Made by a program: the position numbers and the translations under genes | DNA from: Stropharia rugosoannulata | Lineage: Eukaryota > Basidiomycota > Agaricomycetes > Agaricales > Strophariaceae | NCBI GenBank assembly: GCA_028532985.1 | Contig: JANCIK010000008.1 | Location: 1,550,001 to 1,614,000, forward strand | Direction of reading: 5' to 3' | DNA: 64,000 nt | The notes under the pieces: generated by a model | The model's input: only the letters and a program-made list of their open reading frames with translations | Database searches by the model: none | Told to the model about the DNA's origin: nothing | Shown here: piece by piece, positions 1-11,485 of the stretch | Layout of the letters: each line of letters starts with the position of its first letter | How positions within the stretch are numbered: the stretch's first letter is position 1

Positions 1-965
1 TACATCATATGTCTGGTATTGGAGGTACTGACATACGCGTACAATTCATACAAATAGGTGGCTTGTTGGCGTATATTCATTTTCAGTATGTACCAGTAAC
101 TTATTGACCTCGTATGGCACTTACTTATGTGGCATCTTAGGGAGCAAATCTTGTCCTAGGTCTACGCAAGGTCGCTGCAGAAGATGTCGATGCCAGCTTA
201 AACACGGGGCTGTCTCCAATGAACTTTACGCAACATACGATGGACAATACAACACTTCATCTAGTTTGAGCTTTGACGGGACTTTTATTATTATTAATAT
301 TGATCCAATTATGACTTATATGGAACATTGTAACTTTTATATGAACCAACTGGTTGTACTGTAAAACAATAATTAAAATCACCTGCATGTTGCATTTATA
401 GCGTACAGTGATGTGGACGCCTAAAATGGTTAGCTACCACATAAATGGCGAGGACAAGCAGAAGAAAAAAATGCCTGAATTGCATGCTGGTAGCAGTTGA
501 AGAGGTCAGTGAAAGGAGGGCCGAATCTAATGACTAAAGAAAATCCAACACAGAAATTAAATTTTGAACTAAGTGAGCCGAAAACTCCTCTTTATTTGTG
601 CCGCAGCCGCCTGCCACCCCCGTACATATTCTCATAGCTGATGTTCATCGAAAGATTGAGTGTTGTTTGATTAATGCTGGTCTGGTGTAAAGCCTGCGTG
701 GCGGGCAGATAAATCACTGACACAAGGTCACACGAAGTGAAGAGTACCGAGCTGTGGGATTGGACAACCAAGAAATGGGTACAGGTGGTGGTAAACGACT
801 AAAGAGGATCGAGGTATCTACAAGGTAAATAAGGGATACGTCATGGGCGCTGCTTCAATTTGACTATCCTCTACTACGACCAGTCCCCAAAACTCGGAAA
901 CGAGAACAGTTGATGTTCATTTGAACTGTATTATGCTCACAGTGCACAAGTCTGGCCTGTCAATC
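1..965. other. Non-coding flank
   Basis: No supported gene. The longest open frame (104-364, +) has no recognisable domain and no splice partners. The right end (about 860-965) is the distal promoter of MYND copy A; it shares CTACGACCAG near 875 with the promoter of copy E near 61398. Confidence 0.5.
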
Positions 966-980
966 TGCATTTACGTAAAG
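966..980 (+). promoter_or_regulatory. Conserved promoter element TGCATTTACGTAAAG, copy A
   Basis: The 15-bp sequence TGCATTTACGTAAAG lies upstream of MYND copy A and is identical at 61486-61500 (copy E) and, on the minus strand, at 51098-51112 (copy D). It contains the palindrome TTACGTAA, a known bZIP (Yap/CREB-type) site. CCTGTC precedes it by four bases here and also in copy D. Confidence 0.65.
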
Positions 981-1017
981 AATTGCAATCTATAAGTTTA
1001 CATTAATCGCTCATCGC

Positions 1018-1029
1018 TTCCCACCCAAC
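1018..1029 (+). promoter_or_regulatory. TTCCCACCCAAC element, copy A
   Basis: A TTCCCACCCAAC element 38 bp downstream of the TTACGTAA motif. Related sequences occur near the start of all five MYND paralogues (copy E TTCCCACCCAAG, copy B TCCCACCCAAG, copy D TTCCCACCAACC, copy C TTCCCACATAAC), usually 65-105 bp before the ATG. Here the ATG is about 260-330 bp away, so copy A may have a longer leader or a missed 5' exon. Confidence 0.45.
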
Positions 1030-1358
1030 TTTTGCATAGAGTAAGCTTGGACATTCTAAGACTTTTATTAGCACCTCACAATGCTCAAGCTTTTGCGGTT
1101 GCATAAGCTTCTCAGCTACACAATAAACCAACGATAAACTCATTGTAGCCTTCATAGCTGCGTGATAAATCCAAAAGCTACTTAAGCGACTTACTAATAC
1201 TCATTTTTCCGCTCATACCTCTCAGTGTACAGCCGTCCTGAAATTAGTCTACCCACAGCCTTCTTCCTTTGAACTTTTGACGACTAATTATGGCACTACG
1301 TAAACCTGTGGAGATCCAACCAACTATGGAAGATGTTCAACAACAATGATTGACCGCC

Positions 1359-2606
1359 ATGAATCTAACTCCTGAGGACCTCAGAGATATGGCTCCAAGG
1401 GAAAGAGTTCAAGTGACGTCGCTCTCCACCAAGGCAATGAAACAAATCTGCCAGAACGACACCATTGTTATTTGCGTGGAGTGCAAAGGCTCTGGGACGA
1501 ATCAAACCACAATGATCTACTCCCAGGTACCAACGCCATTATTATTTACTGGGAAATGATATTGACATCAATTCGCTCATTAGTGCAAGATCGCCGTGTA
1601 CTGCTCTAAGGAGGTGTGTCCTGTAATGACACGATAGTGATAGACAGCAATCTAATTTTTTGAATCTCTGTTCTACTACTTTTAGTGTCAGAGAAAACAT
1701 TGGTGAGTAGTAAAAACGTGCAATGTTGTCACCAGCTACATATAGTAACTATTAACTAGGGTAACACATAAGAGGGAATGCAGAGAATTAACCAGTCTCG
1801 TTACCTTTAAGTTGGTCCACACATTTCTGTCCGATATATTCACTAGCCACCTCCTTCCGCAAGCACTTATTGCTACCGTGGGTATCGATAGAAATTTTAC
1901 CCAAGACGACCTGTTCTTGATGCAGTGCGATCTCTCTGTAGATCCTGCCTTACAGACCGTAGTAATGCTTTCCACCGGGGCGAGTAAAGTGACTGACTAC
2001 TCAGACGGTGTCGAAGGCATGTTGCAGGTTCGCGGAATGACCGAGCTTGACCCCTGCATATATATGGACTCGGGTCGAGAGAAGATCTGGAAGGACGCTA
2101 AGGAGCATGCGTTCCTGCGGCGGGCAAAAAGCTATTTAATGTCGACGAATAATTTTGGACCCATTCTATCTATGGCTATAATTGATTTTCATATTAATGG
2201 GACGGACCAAGTAATTACAGTTCCCATGCCTATCCAAGATATTGCGTTGGAATGTGTCACAATGGCCGTCAAGGAATTCGACTACAATGGCACGGGGTTT
2301 CTCACTGGGCTGGCAGGGTCACCGCCTATCTGGGCAAGACAATTTTTTGTGTGAGTTGGTCTCTGGTAGAACTTCATAATATTGCAAACTTACGACTGTC
2401 CTCATAGGATGATGAACAATCGTATCGAAGATGACTCACAGAATCAACTGAGGTTAAAAGCATATATGCCTCAAGAGGTTCTTTCACAGTATGTGGGCAT
2501 TGACGTTTCTGTTTATGTCAGGAACCAAGTGCCCTTATGTGCTCCTCCATCAAGAGCGAGTCCTGGGAGTGGCAGAAGAAGACTACGCCCACCAAAGTCT
2601 AATTAA
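1359..2606 (+). CDS. MYND zinc-finger protein, paralogue A (partly degenerate)
   Basis: Exons 1359-1526, 1584-1613, 1686-1702, 1760-2350 and 2408-2606 give 334 residues. The MYND finger is spread over four exons: CVEC, then CKIAVYCSKE, CQRKHW and VTHKREC. The third zinc ligand is Tyr (MIYSQ) where the other four copies have Cys. The C-terminal domain (about residues 75-330) carries the family blocks LDPCIYMDSGREKIWKDA, IDFHINGTDQVI and a terminal LPQE-like helix (MPQEVLSQYVG). An ATG at 1290, in the same frame and aligning with the N-termini of B and C, is cut off by TGA at 1347, so translation would start at 1359. MYND fingers normally bind short proline-rich peptides; nothing here gives a catalytic function. 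The changed ligand, early stop and unusual C-terminus suggest decay, but the main frame stays open over 1 kb. Confidence 0.7.
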
Positions 2607-5600
2607 ACGAATAATAGACTAGTGCAAGCAGTGTAAATACAACAGATTCAGCATTCTTCATCCGCGTTCTTAAGTGTATGTACTAGTATGTAGTAAGCGA
2701 TTAAATAGTTTGTGATAGTTGTGTCTTATTATTAGTCTAAATGTGGAAAATATTTTCCGATATTAAGCCTCCTACTGGCCTATGATCGAGAAAGTAAGGG
2801 CTGTGGAAAAATGTTGGTAATTTGAAATCGTCTAGACCCATTGTAACGATGTGCCAGTATACAGTTCCTTACTGTCGACTTAAGTTTATCCATCTTTTTC
2901 ATATATTTTCTGCCATAGAAAGCAAAGATGGCTATGATCACCATTGGGCTGGTAGAAATGTGATCGAGCACCATTTTTTGTTTTGTTTTGTTCAAATACC
3001 TTAAAGAGTAGAGGAATGTCAGCTGTGTCGAAACTGCATTGATAATATTTCATTTAAGCGCCCGTATATTTGAATGGCGTGCAAGGGCGTCACCATCAAA
3101 CGTTAGCGAGCCATATGTATTCCCCACAGCATCGGCCATTGTACAACAACAAGGTTTAGGACAACGTGTGATGAAGCACGTTACGGAGCATGCTACCATG
3201 ATACACCTTACCGTTTCCAATGAGGTGAGCATGTGAGCAGAAAAGGCAAGCAATTCAAAGATCTTGTAATGCACGTACTAAAACCAGAGAACAGAGAAGC
3301 ATTCCACGGGATTGAGAGGATTTTGTCAGTAGCTCATATATTAAAATGAAGCCTTGACAGTCTGAATCGTCTTCTTAACTTAGGGACTGAAGTAGTTACT
3401 CCGAGTTTGCTTTCTCACAGGCACGGTCATTAAATGAACCATTCGCCCTTTCCATCAGCGTTTTCGCAAAAATTAGGTTACTCTATCCATTGCTAGTAGT
3501 CTCCGTAGCTGATATATTCTTTGTGACAGACAATAATTCTACCGTCTCAAGCTTTGTGACGGCAGTGTCATATTGTCCTCATGTACCCTAGAATCCACTG
3601 TGCAACACGTTCATTCATCAGACGGAAGTGGCAATGCCACTGCGGCGCACCAAGCTGGGGCAAGGCTGAATTCATTATTTTGTGGAGGTGTATTGAAAGT
3701 CGTCGGTCTCCGTGTCCTCATGCCATAATCATAGCAGTGGTACATTAATCACAGCCCTAGCAACTGGGGGGTTTGCCGCATGCTATATTAGGACATTAGG
3801 CCATAATGATTTCATTGAAGAGCGCCTAGCATGATGTATACATTCGCGTCAATCGCAGTGGCTATACATAGCCACAGCCTCATTCCCTTCCAAATGAAGC
3901 TAAATGCTGCGTGTAGTCTCGCCTAGAGGTCTAAAGCGCGCATGAAGGGTCTATCTGATGTGTAAGACGACAGGAAAGGATTACCAAGTCAGCGCGGCCA
4001 CGGTGCCGACAGCAGAACTTCTCTCTTCCAGGCCCTTTGTATTGAAGGAAGACTGACAATAAATAGGTGTGCTATCGTGGTCTCCTTTATCAACTGTTGG
4101 ATTCGGCGGAACATGTGCCTTTGTGACAGAACGAGCTGTGCGCAAGTTAACAAGCTGTGTGGAAATCCCAGGTTGGGGGATATGACTTGTATTGAAGTGC
4201 ATGGACGTCATCGTGCCAAGTATCAGAGATTCGTGATTATTGTCGTTGCCTGACACGCTGCATTCCACATATTATTTCGGGATGTACGAGGCATGGGCGA
4301 ATGAATATCTTGATTGACTTTGCAATGATGCGCACTGCCGAGTTGCCCATTTTGATATATTCCTGGTATAATTAGCGTGTTTAGCCCACCAACGGCGTCG
4401 GAGGTCGGCGTGTATGCAGACAAGTATCGGGAGGGTGAAGTACACGAAGACACCATGCGTATGTGGGCCTTGCGAATCCCCCAGTTTAGCGACGAAGACG
4501 GAGACGAAATATAGATTCCATGCGCTGTCAGAATACAGCGCACAACAAACCCCGTCGAAGAGGTCAAGGCCAAATCCCGGGCACAAGATTTTGGGGAATT
4601 TTACTTGAAGTCGCACCTTCGTCTTCTTTCTGGCGCAGTCCTATTTGGGTCCCCAACGCTCTGCAGATCTAAAGCGAGCGCTGAGCTGCGACGGAATGGA
4701 ACCACTATGTCTTGCGGTCTGCTGAGTCTCCGAAGCTGCGGTTATGAAGATGACGGGAAGCCATGTATCGTGTACGAGCTTCATGCCACAAGACCTTATC
4801 TTCGGTAAAGTAGATGTTCCACAAGAAATGTTCCACAAGCTTTGCATTGCTCATATAACCAGATATGTGCAACATGTTCGTACATTCCAGCCACAAGGAA
4901 CGGCAGTCCACGAGATTTTAGCTAACAAAGGGAGCAACATGCAAGCTGATAGTCGATGCTCAAGGCCAGGTATACTTCGCGAATATCACTCGGTCGAGAG
5001 AAGGCAAAGTCCTCGTTTCGCTTTCGACACATCTTCCACCTGCATGATTTACATGACACTGATCGTCGATACCATGGGCACGAGCAAGTTATGCATAAGG
5101 TAGGGAGTGACGGGGGTCGCTGAGAAAAATTGGTTCTCCAAAGGAAGAATAGCTTCACATCTGTTTCGTCACTGCAACGACTTCAGATACACATGCCGCT
5201 CTATTCTCGTCTTTCTTTGACCTGAACATGAGGCATTTGAAGCAGTAGTGGCCCTGGAATACCGATCATCTACAGGGGAGAAAAATGAGGAAGAATTGTA
5301 ACCAAATGGGGCTCGAGTTTAGTGGTTGAAAGGACGTTTATGGTTTGGAGATCACCGTGAAATAAGATGGACTGGGGTCGAATATGAATTCAGCATGTCG
5401 GACAGCTTCGATGGGCGCCCTTGAAGAACCCAGGATCGAGAAAGCCCCAAGAATCCAAGGATTTTGAAAAAAAAAATCTCGAGGTCTAACTATCGCTTGA
5501 CCAGCAGACTGCACGCTAAAGTGTGTTCTCTTAGAAGTAATTTTGCTGATTGCCAGAGGTTTCTGGAGTATGCGACGTGGGCAAGCGCTGAGGTACGGAT

Positions 5601-5902
5601 ATAGAGCAGGGTACTATCGAGACTACCCACTGTATCAGACAGCTCAGCGTGGTGTGGGATATAGGCAAGGAAAGAACACAAAGCAAGCTAAGAATGGTCG
5701 AGTGGCATGTCAATGTCAAGAGCCAGCGGTTGGTTGGCAGTTGGTTCTGTAAAATTTGTTTGTCAACAATGCCAAGTTTGGCCGAACTTCCGCGGCAATC
5801 CCGGGCCGGTATTTCCAGAGCTGTCCCGACGAATGGTGACCGCGACCATCGAACGACCGTCGTATTCTTTAACGTTACAGAACCTGGTAGAGAGTAACCG
5901 GG
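2607..5902. other. Intergenic, no supported gene
   Basis: About 3.3 kb between MYND copy A and GID9. Several open frames of 70-120 codons occur on both strands (for example 4223-4616 minus and 4744-5103 plus). They overlap one another, have no recognisable domain, and do not extend through plausible splice sites. The last 200 bases are the GID9 leader. Confidence 0.5.
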
Positions 5903-7441
5903 ATGGAGAACAAGCTAAACTTGGAGGGCATTATGCTCTTTGAGCAACCCTTTGCACGAGTACGTTCTAACGCTCCGTCAGGAGTCAAAAGGCTTACTCG
6001 GATATCAGGTGCCATACGAGAACTATAGGAAAATATTCCGTATCTCGCAGAAGAATGTCGAGCGCGAGCTCGGCGGTGTGCAAGCTGTGTCAAATGAATT
6101 GCTTACGCAGTCTACAGGTGGCACTCTATCGCGCGAAGACGCTCTCAAATCTATTGACAATATGATTGGGAAGGTTGAGACTCTGAAGCGCAAGGTGGAT
6201 AATATTGCTTCTTCGACACAAACTAGAGCTCAGGCTCGTGCTTCATAGTTGTCCGATATCCACGACACGGCTGGTAAGCCGACGCAAGACGTCATGCGCG
6301 AACGGCTGCACCACTTGGCGACAGTGGAAGCCCTGCAGAGCCCAAGCCAGCAGGAGTTCTCGAGGTGGGCAGATAATCGACTGGATAGGTGGCTGGTGGA
6401 CTGGTGTCTCAGGGCTGGAAAGGAGAAATCGGCGCGAAGTATAGCTAAAGAGAAAGGAATTGAGGTGCGTGGCTGCGCAGGGTCTGCCCTTTGATGACCG
6501 TTTGTCCCTGAACGCCATACAGACGCTGGTGGATATTGAACTCTTCTCTGAAATACGTCGGATAGAGGAAGCTTTGGCAAAGCACAGTTGTACTGAAGCC
6601 CTGGCGTGGTGTAGCGAGAACAAAACGGCTCTGCGCAAGATCAAGGTCCGTCCGGGGTTTGTTGCTCTGCTGTGAACCGCTCACCTTCCACAGAGTACCC
6701 TAGAGTTCGACCTGCGAATGCAGGAATACATTGAGCTTTGTAGAGAGGGGCAGCGGATGCAGGCTATAGCATACTCGCATAAACACCTTATTCCTTGGCA
6801 AGAAACGCATATAACTCAGATACAGCAGCTTTCCGGCCTGTTGGCGTTTTCGTCGGACACGACCTGCGGTCCTTACAAGGTGAGCAAAATATTTCCTCAG
6901 ATCGATTGTATTGAGGACTGATGTCGGAGTGAAGCGACTATTCGATATGTCACGGTGGAGCGCACTGGCGAAATCGTTCCGGTTGGCTATATACAACCTT
7001 AACACATTGTCGACTGAGCCGCTTCTGCACCTCGCGTTATACGCCGGCCTAGTTGCCCTCAAACTGCCTGCATGTTTCGACCCTGCCACGAAAAATGTAG
7101 ACTGTCCTGTATGTGATGGAGAGTCAGGCAGCAGTCCCAAACCGCTGGGACTCGGGAAGCTCGCTGGCGAGGTTCCTTTCAGCCACCATGCACATTCGAC
7201 AATTGTATGCCGGATAAGCGGGAAGATCATGGACGATGATAACATGCCTCTGGCGTTTCCTGACGGGCATGTATATTCTAGAGAGGTGCGCATATGCTCC
7301 GTTTGTCTTCTTAACTGCGACTTATACTTGCAATCCCAGGCTCTGGAAGAGATGGCTGCGCGGAATGGGGGATTGGTCACCTGCCCTCGCACAGAGAAAA
7401 CTGTGCCGTTCAACGAGCTCAAGAAGGTGTTTATTTCTTAA
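5903..7441 (+). CDS. FYV10: GID/CTLH E3 ligase subunit, MAEA/Fyv10 (Gid9)
   Basis: Exons 5903-5959, 6009-6194, 6249-6464, 6523-6645, 6694-6879, 6935-7285 and 7340-7441 encode 406 residues, the usual length for MAEA/Gid9. Order: N-terminal VPYENYRKIFRISQKNVERE region, LisH (about 120-155, DRWLVDWCLRAGKEKSA), CTLH/CRA (LVDIELF, EALAWCSENKTALRKIK, IQQLSGLLAF), and a C-terminal variant RING (CPVCDG, then VCRISGKIMDDDN, PDGHVYS, CPRTEK). Established role: one of the two RING subunits of the GID/CTLH complex, which ubiquitinates gluconeogenic enzymes in yeast. An apparent in-frame TAG at 6246 lies in the 54-nt intron 6195-6248, so the gene is intact. No operon-like link to the neighbours. Confidence 0.93.
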
Positions 7442-7992
7442 CCCACTGTAAATCAGTACATGCATCACCGCTCAGTTGAACTGGTAGTATTATATAGGTA
7501 GCTCAAGCAGTAACATCCGTGTCTTTCGTGTAAATATATGTAGCACCAGTGTACAATCAAGATATCTCCGCTCTAACCTCACATTAGAACTTGGGAAATC
7601 AAACCCAGATGGCTTGGTATAGTTTCTGGTCTGACCAAAGGCTGACTGAAGTCCCGGAAGTGGCGGCGGCATCGGTGCCTGCCATATCCGGCATTTAATC
7701 CCACCGGCCGGAGGAAAGTCTGGCAGCGACCTCCACCACCTCGTGAAGCCTAAAATCCATACTTACATACCAACTTCTCACCATTTCTCTGCATACGCGT
7801 TATCTTATCTCATTCTTTTGGCTGGACTACCTGCTCTTTGTTCCATCCTCGTTCTTCTCGTTCTTCGCTTTGCAACTGGACACCTCCCTGGTCAACTTCC
7901 AATAATTGCAACATTTTAATAAGGACTCCTAATTTCGCCTGCAAGACACCGCGTTCCTGAGGGCTGCTATCAGCTAAGAATCGTACCGCCAC
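7442..7992. other. Intergenic, GID9 to kinase
   Basis: 551 bp containing the 3' end of GID9 and the leader of the kinase gene. The pyrimidine-rich stretch around 7790-7900 is typical of a fungal leader. Nothing else seen. Confidence 0.4.
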
Positions 7993-9285
7993 ATGCCGAA
8001 TCCACCTGTGCAGGCTACACTGAAGGATTTCGAACTAGGAGAAGAAGTTGCATGGGGTTCTTTGGCCACTGTGATTCATGTCTTCTTTTCCTTACGATCG
8101 TCATTAAGGCCCATTCCATAGATTATAGACGCCACTTATAAAAAGAACGGAAAACACTATGCACTCAAGATGCTCAATAAGGCCGAGCTGGTCAAGAAGA
8201 AGGTCATTCGTTCCGCTCTCGTTGAGAAAGACGCGTTGATCGCACTGGGAACCAGGCCGCAGAGACACCGTGGTATCGTACGACTGCACCACTGCTTCCA
8301 GGACGAGTCAAATCTCTGTGAGTATACGTTCTTGGTGGCAGAGCAGTCTTTTTTATCAATCAGATTTCGCCCTGGATTTGGCGACGAATGGTGATATGAA
8401 GGCCCTCGTCCAACGATTAGGCTCCATCTCGCTCGACTGTGCACGTTTCTATACTGCCCAGCTGGTTGACGTGGTGATATATCTTCATGCATCCGGTGTA
8501 GCTCATCGCGATATTAAACCCGAGAATATTCTCCTCGACAGTGAGATGAGAATGATGCTAGCAGATTTTGGGTGCGCTTATATAGGCAGAGATATGGACA
8601 GTACGTCTACTCGTTTTGTGGCCTATCAGTTAAAATATCTAACATGTACAGGCCCACGAACCAATACTTTTGTCGGGACGGCGGCATACATATCGCCAGA
8701 GCTGCTATCTAGAGAGGAGGCGAATCCCACAAGGTAATTATCCCTTGGACCATATCAAGCCGGAGAACCGACGACGAGTTTGATAGTCCGGACTTATGGG
8801 CGATAGGCTGCGCGCTCTACTTTTTTCTTTTCGGAACCTCCCCATTTATGGCCGCAACCGACTATCTCACGATGAAGCGAGTACGAGCGCTGGACTATAT
8901 TATTCCCGAAGAATGCGATGAGGATGCTGCAGATCTAATGCGACAACTACTGGTAGGAAATTTGGGGTTAATGCAAAGTGGGGCAATTATCTGATTCCTG
9001 GGGTAGGTACTGGATCCATTAGAACGCCTTGGAGTGCCGCCGAAATCGTCACCTGAGGCGCTCCGCCAGCATCCCTTCTTTGTTGGAAGAAAAGACAGAG
9101 TTCCCGCAGGCCAACAGGATGCGCTGCCCCCGAGGTCTTGGTCGATAATCAACTGGGAGACTCTTTGGACAGATACTCCACCGCCGATCAAAGTGGGACC
9201 GTACCGCTCACGACCTCATGACGCTGTGAATGGGACAGACGAGTTGTGGGCCGGCTTCGAAAGTCTGCAGGTGACTTACGATTAA
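7993..9285 (+). CDS. AGC-type protein kinase, PDK1-like
   Basis: Exons 7993-8070, 8122-8317, 8364-8600, 8652-8733, 8787-8952 and 9007-9285 give 345 residues, essentially one kinase domain. Visible motifs: VAIK lysine in HYALKML, C-helix Glu in LVEKDALI, catalytic HRDIKPENIL, DFGCA, activation segment NTFVGTAAYISPELL, DLWAIGCALYF, and LLVLDPLERLG. The activation segment and the block after it match 3-phosphoinositide-dependent kinase 1 (Pkh1/2 in yeast), which phosphorylates the activation loop of other AGC kinases. Oddities: the first Gly of the Gly-rich loop is Ala (VAWGSLAT); the usual activation-loop Ser (ANSFVGT in human PDK1) is Thr; the protein stops soon after the kinase domain, with no PH domain. 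The last exon could instead splice at CAG/GTGACT near 9270, which would change only the tail. Confidence 0.82.
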
Positions 9286-10086
9286 GGCTCTCACATACTC
9301 CCTTCCTCATGATGCAATGATCAATCTGCTGGATGGCTTTGTACGTAACCTATTTCTGGACTGATTACATCGCGTCTGCATCGAATGCTTATGGGATTCC
9401 ATTTGAATGGGATAGCGACATGCATCCACGGAGTGGGGATACCTTTCGGCACCGCGAATGCACGCCTTCCATACCCCGATCTCTCTGCTTGGATTCCGCA
9501 CATGGCATGCAGCACAGAAGATAAACGAATGACAAAGCTATCCCTGGATCTCAAAGGTTCCATTTGTACTCTAATTATATACTCTTTTCCTCGTTGTACC
9601 AGAGACTGCGTAATATTGGGCACTGATAGGCTAGTGACTTTTAGGTTGCTTTTTCTTGGTCCTATCGCAGAGAGCAGGACACTGTGAGTTTTTGTGCAGT
9701 TTGTAAAACAGATCAGAACGATTCATTGGGCAGACGAAAACAGATTGCGTATGAGCTTTGTGTGCCCTCTTTTCTTGTTTCTCACCGAGATGTAACCCTA
9801 AGCCTACATCCTGAGTAGTAAGGCCTTTCAAAGGCCTTTTCACAACATTTTCATTGTTAATGCATAACGTGTTTGCCTAAAAGCTAAAGTTTAGTAAAGT
9901 AAATCCACAATCGCGAGCACGTGTTTACAGAACGACTGCGCCATCCTCCCGACCTCGCGCTGGGGTCTTTGACATCCCCAAATCATTCGCTACCCGATGC
10001 TGCTCTGTCCCAACCAGCACTGTCCTTCTTCCTTGTATGCTCTAGCCTAGCTCTCCTTCTCTTCGATCCCAATAAGCTTTTCAGGC
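9286..10086. other. Intergenic, kinase to PAQR
   Basis: 800 bp. No domain-bearing frame on either strand. 9920-10086 is C/T-rich and is probably the PAQR leader. Confidence 0.4.
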
Positions 10087-11485
10087 ATGCCCCAACAGCC
10101 CTCTCGAAGACATACTAAGCCACTGCGAAAAGCGCCCGGCATGCCACACAGAACCGCTGCGCTTATGAACACGGTCAACTGGGAGGACCTCGAGGAGTGG
10201 CAGAAAGACAACGAGTACATCCTGACTGGTTACAGGCGGTGCGTTTCACGTTTAGTCCCCGTCGTCAACTTTCCGGACTGTAATACCGACACTGCCCTTA
10301 ATCCAGCATACAACACAACTGGCGGGGTTGTTTTAGCTCTGTGTACTCTTGTGAGGAAATACGTTAGCCTTTCTTGCTTTTGCATTCTCACGAAGCCCTA
10401 GACTTGCACAATGAAACAGGTGTGTGGTATGCTCCGAACATGACTTCCGCCGGGCTGAAATGAATGTGATCTCTCCAGTGAATATTCATTCCCATTTGTG
10501 GGGCGCGATCTTGTTCGCATACTTTCTGGCGACATACTACCATGACTACGTCGAAGTGCACCCCCTGGCGACCTGGAAGGACGCGGCTGTATTTGCCATT
10601 TTTTTGTCTGCGGCAATTATCTGCCTCATGGCAAGTGCTTTCTACCATACGTCAGGATGTCATTCCAAGGAGGTTAGGATACAACATGTTTCTCACTTCC
10701 GGCCTGCTAAAACCCTTCCCATCGCACCAGGCCGCCACTTATTGTCATGCATACGATTATTCCGGAATCATAATCCTCATTGTCGGGTCATTTTTCCCGT
10801 CCATCTACTACGGATTCTACTGCGACCCACATATCCAAAAATTCTACCTCACCAGTATGGCCTTGGCAGGTCTAGGTTCGTTTTGCATTGGTGCTCGTTT
10901 TTATGAATTAGGGGATGTATTTTAATATTTGCTTATACGCAGGTGCTGCGTACATCGTTTTGAACCCTGAATATGCAAAACCAACGCACAGAGGAGCTCG
11001 TACGACAGTCTTCATTGCGTTGGGGCTTGGAGCAATTGTGCCACTTTCGCACAAATTCCTGACGGAAGGGTTTGACACGCTAATGAATGAAATGGGTGCC
11101 TTTTGGCTTGTTCTCTCAGGCGCCCTCTACATTGTGGGGGCGGTACTCTAGTGCGTGCTTTCATTCTCTTTCTTTGGTGGTCCCCACAATCTCCCTGTCG
11201 ATCTTCTCGTTCTTATTAAAGATTCACAAGCTGATACTTCGTACCTTGTTATTTTCTTCAGTGCCAACAGATTTCCAGAACGGATCGCGCCTGGCCGGTT
11301 TGATTACTTCTTCGCCTCTCATCAAATCTTTCATTTTTGCGTTGTACTTGCTGCATTAGCACATTATCAGGGTGTGCTAATCTCCCTCCGCTACCGAATG
11401 TCCCAGCCCCTTTGCAGTCAGTGAAGCTTTGATGCGGGGCCACAGGCACGGCGTTTCGATACGGAAGGCATCGGACCTTGCATAA
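10087..11485 (+). CDS. PAQR/adiponectin-receptor-like membrane protein (Izh family)
   Basis: Exons 10087-10238, 10307-10350, 10402-10419 (18 nt), 10479-10672, 10731-10875, 10943-11150, 11262-11371 and 11418-11485 give 312 residues. Family signatures: NEYILTGYR, YLHNETVNIHSHLWGA at the start of TM1, MASAFYHTSGCHS after TM2, HAYDYSGI at TM3, and HQIFHFCVVLAALAHY in the last helix. The His of SAFYH and the HxxxH of the last helix, with a conserved Asp, are the zinc site of PAQR proteins (putative ceramidase-like hydrolases). Seven hydrophobic segments are visible. In yeast the Izh proteins affect zinc and sterol homeostasis. The last splice (CAG G/GTGTGC to TTTGCAG at 11417) is a choice: reading through it gives a stop at 11424 and a 307-residue protein. 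Confidence 0.9.

Noticed and set aside
4223..5103. Overlapping 95-119-codon frames
   Set aside because: Several frames on both strands overlap, none has a domain, and no splice joins extend them.
6246..6248. In-frame TAG in GID9
   Set aside because: It is the end of a 54-nt intron (6195-6248); removing the intron joins KRK to LSDIHD as the family expects.
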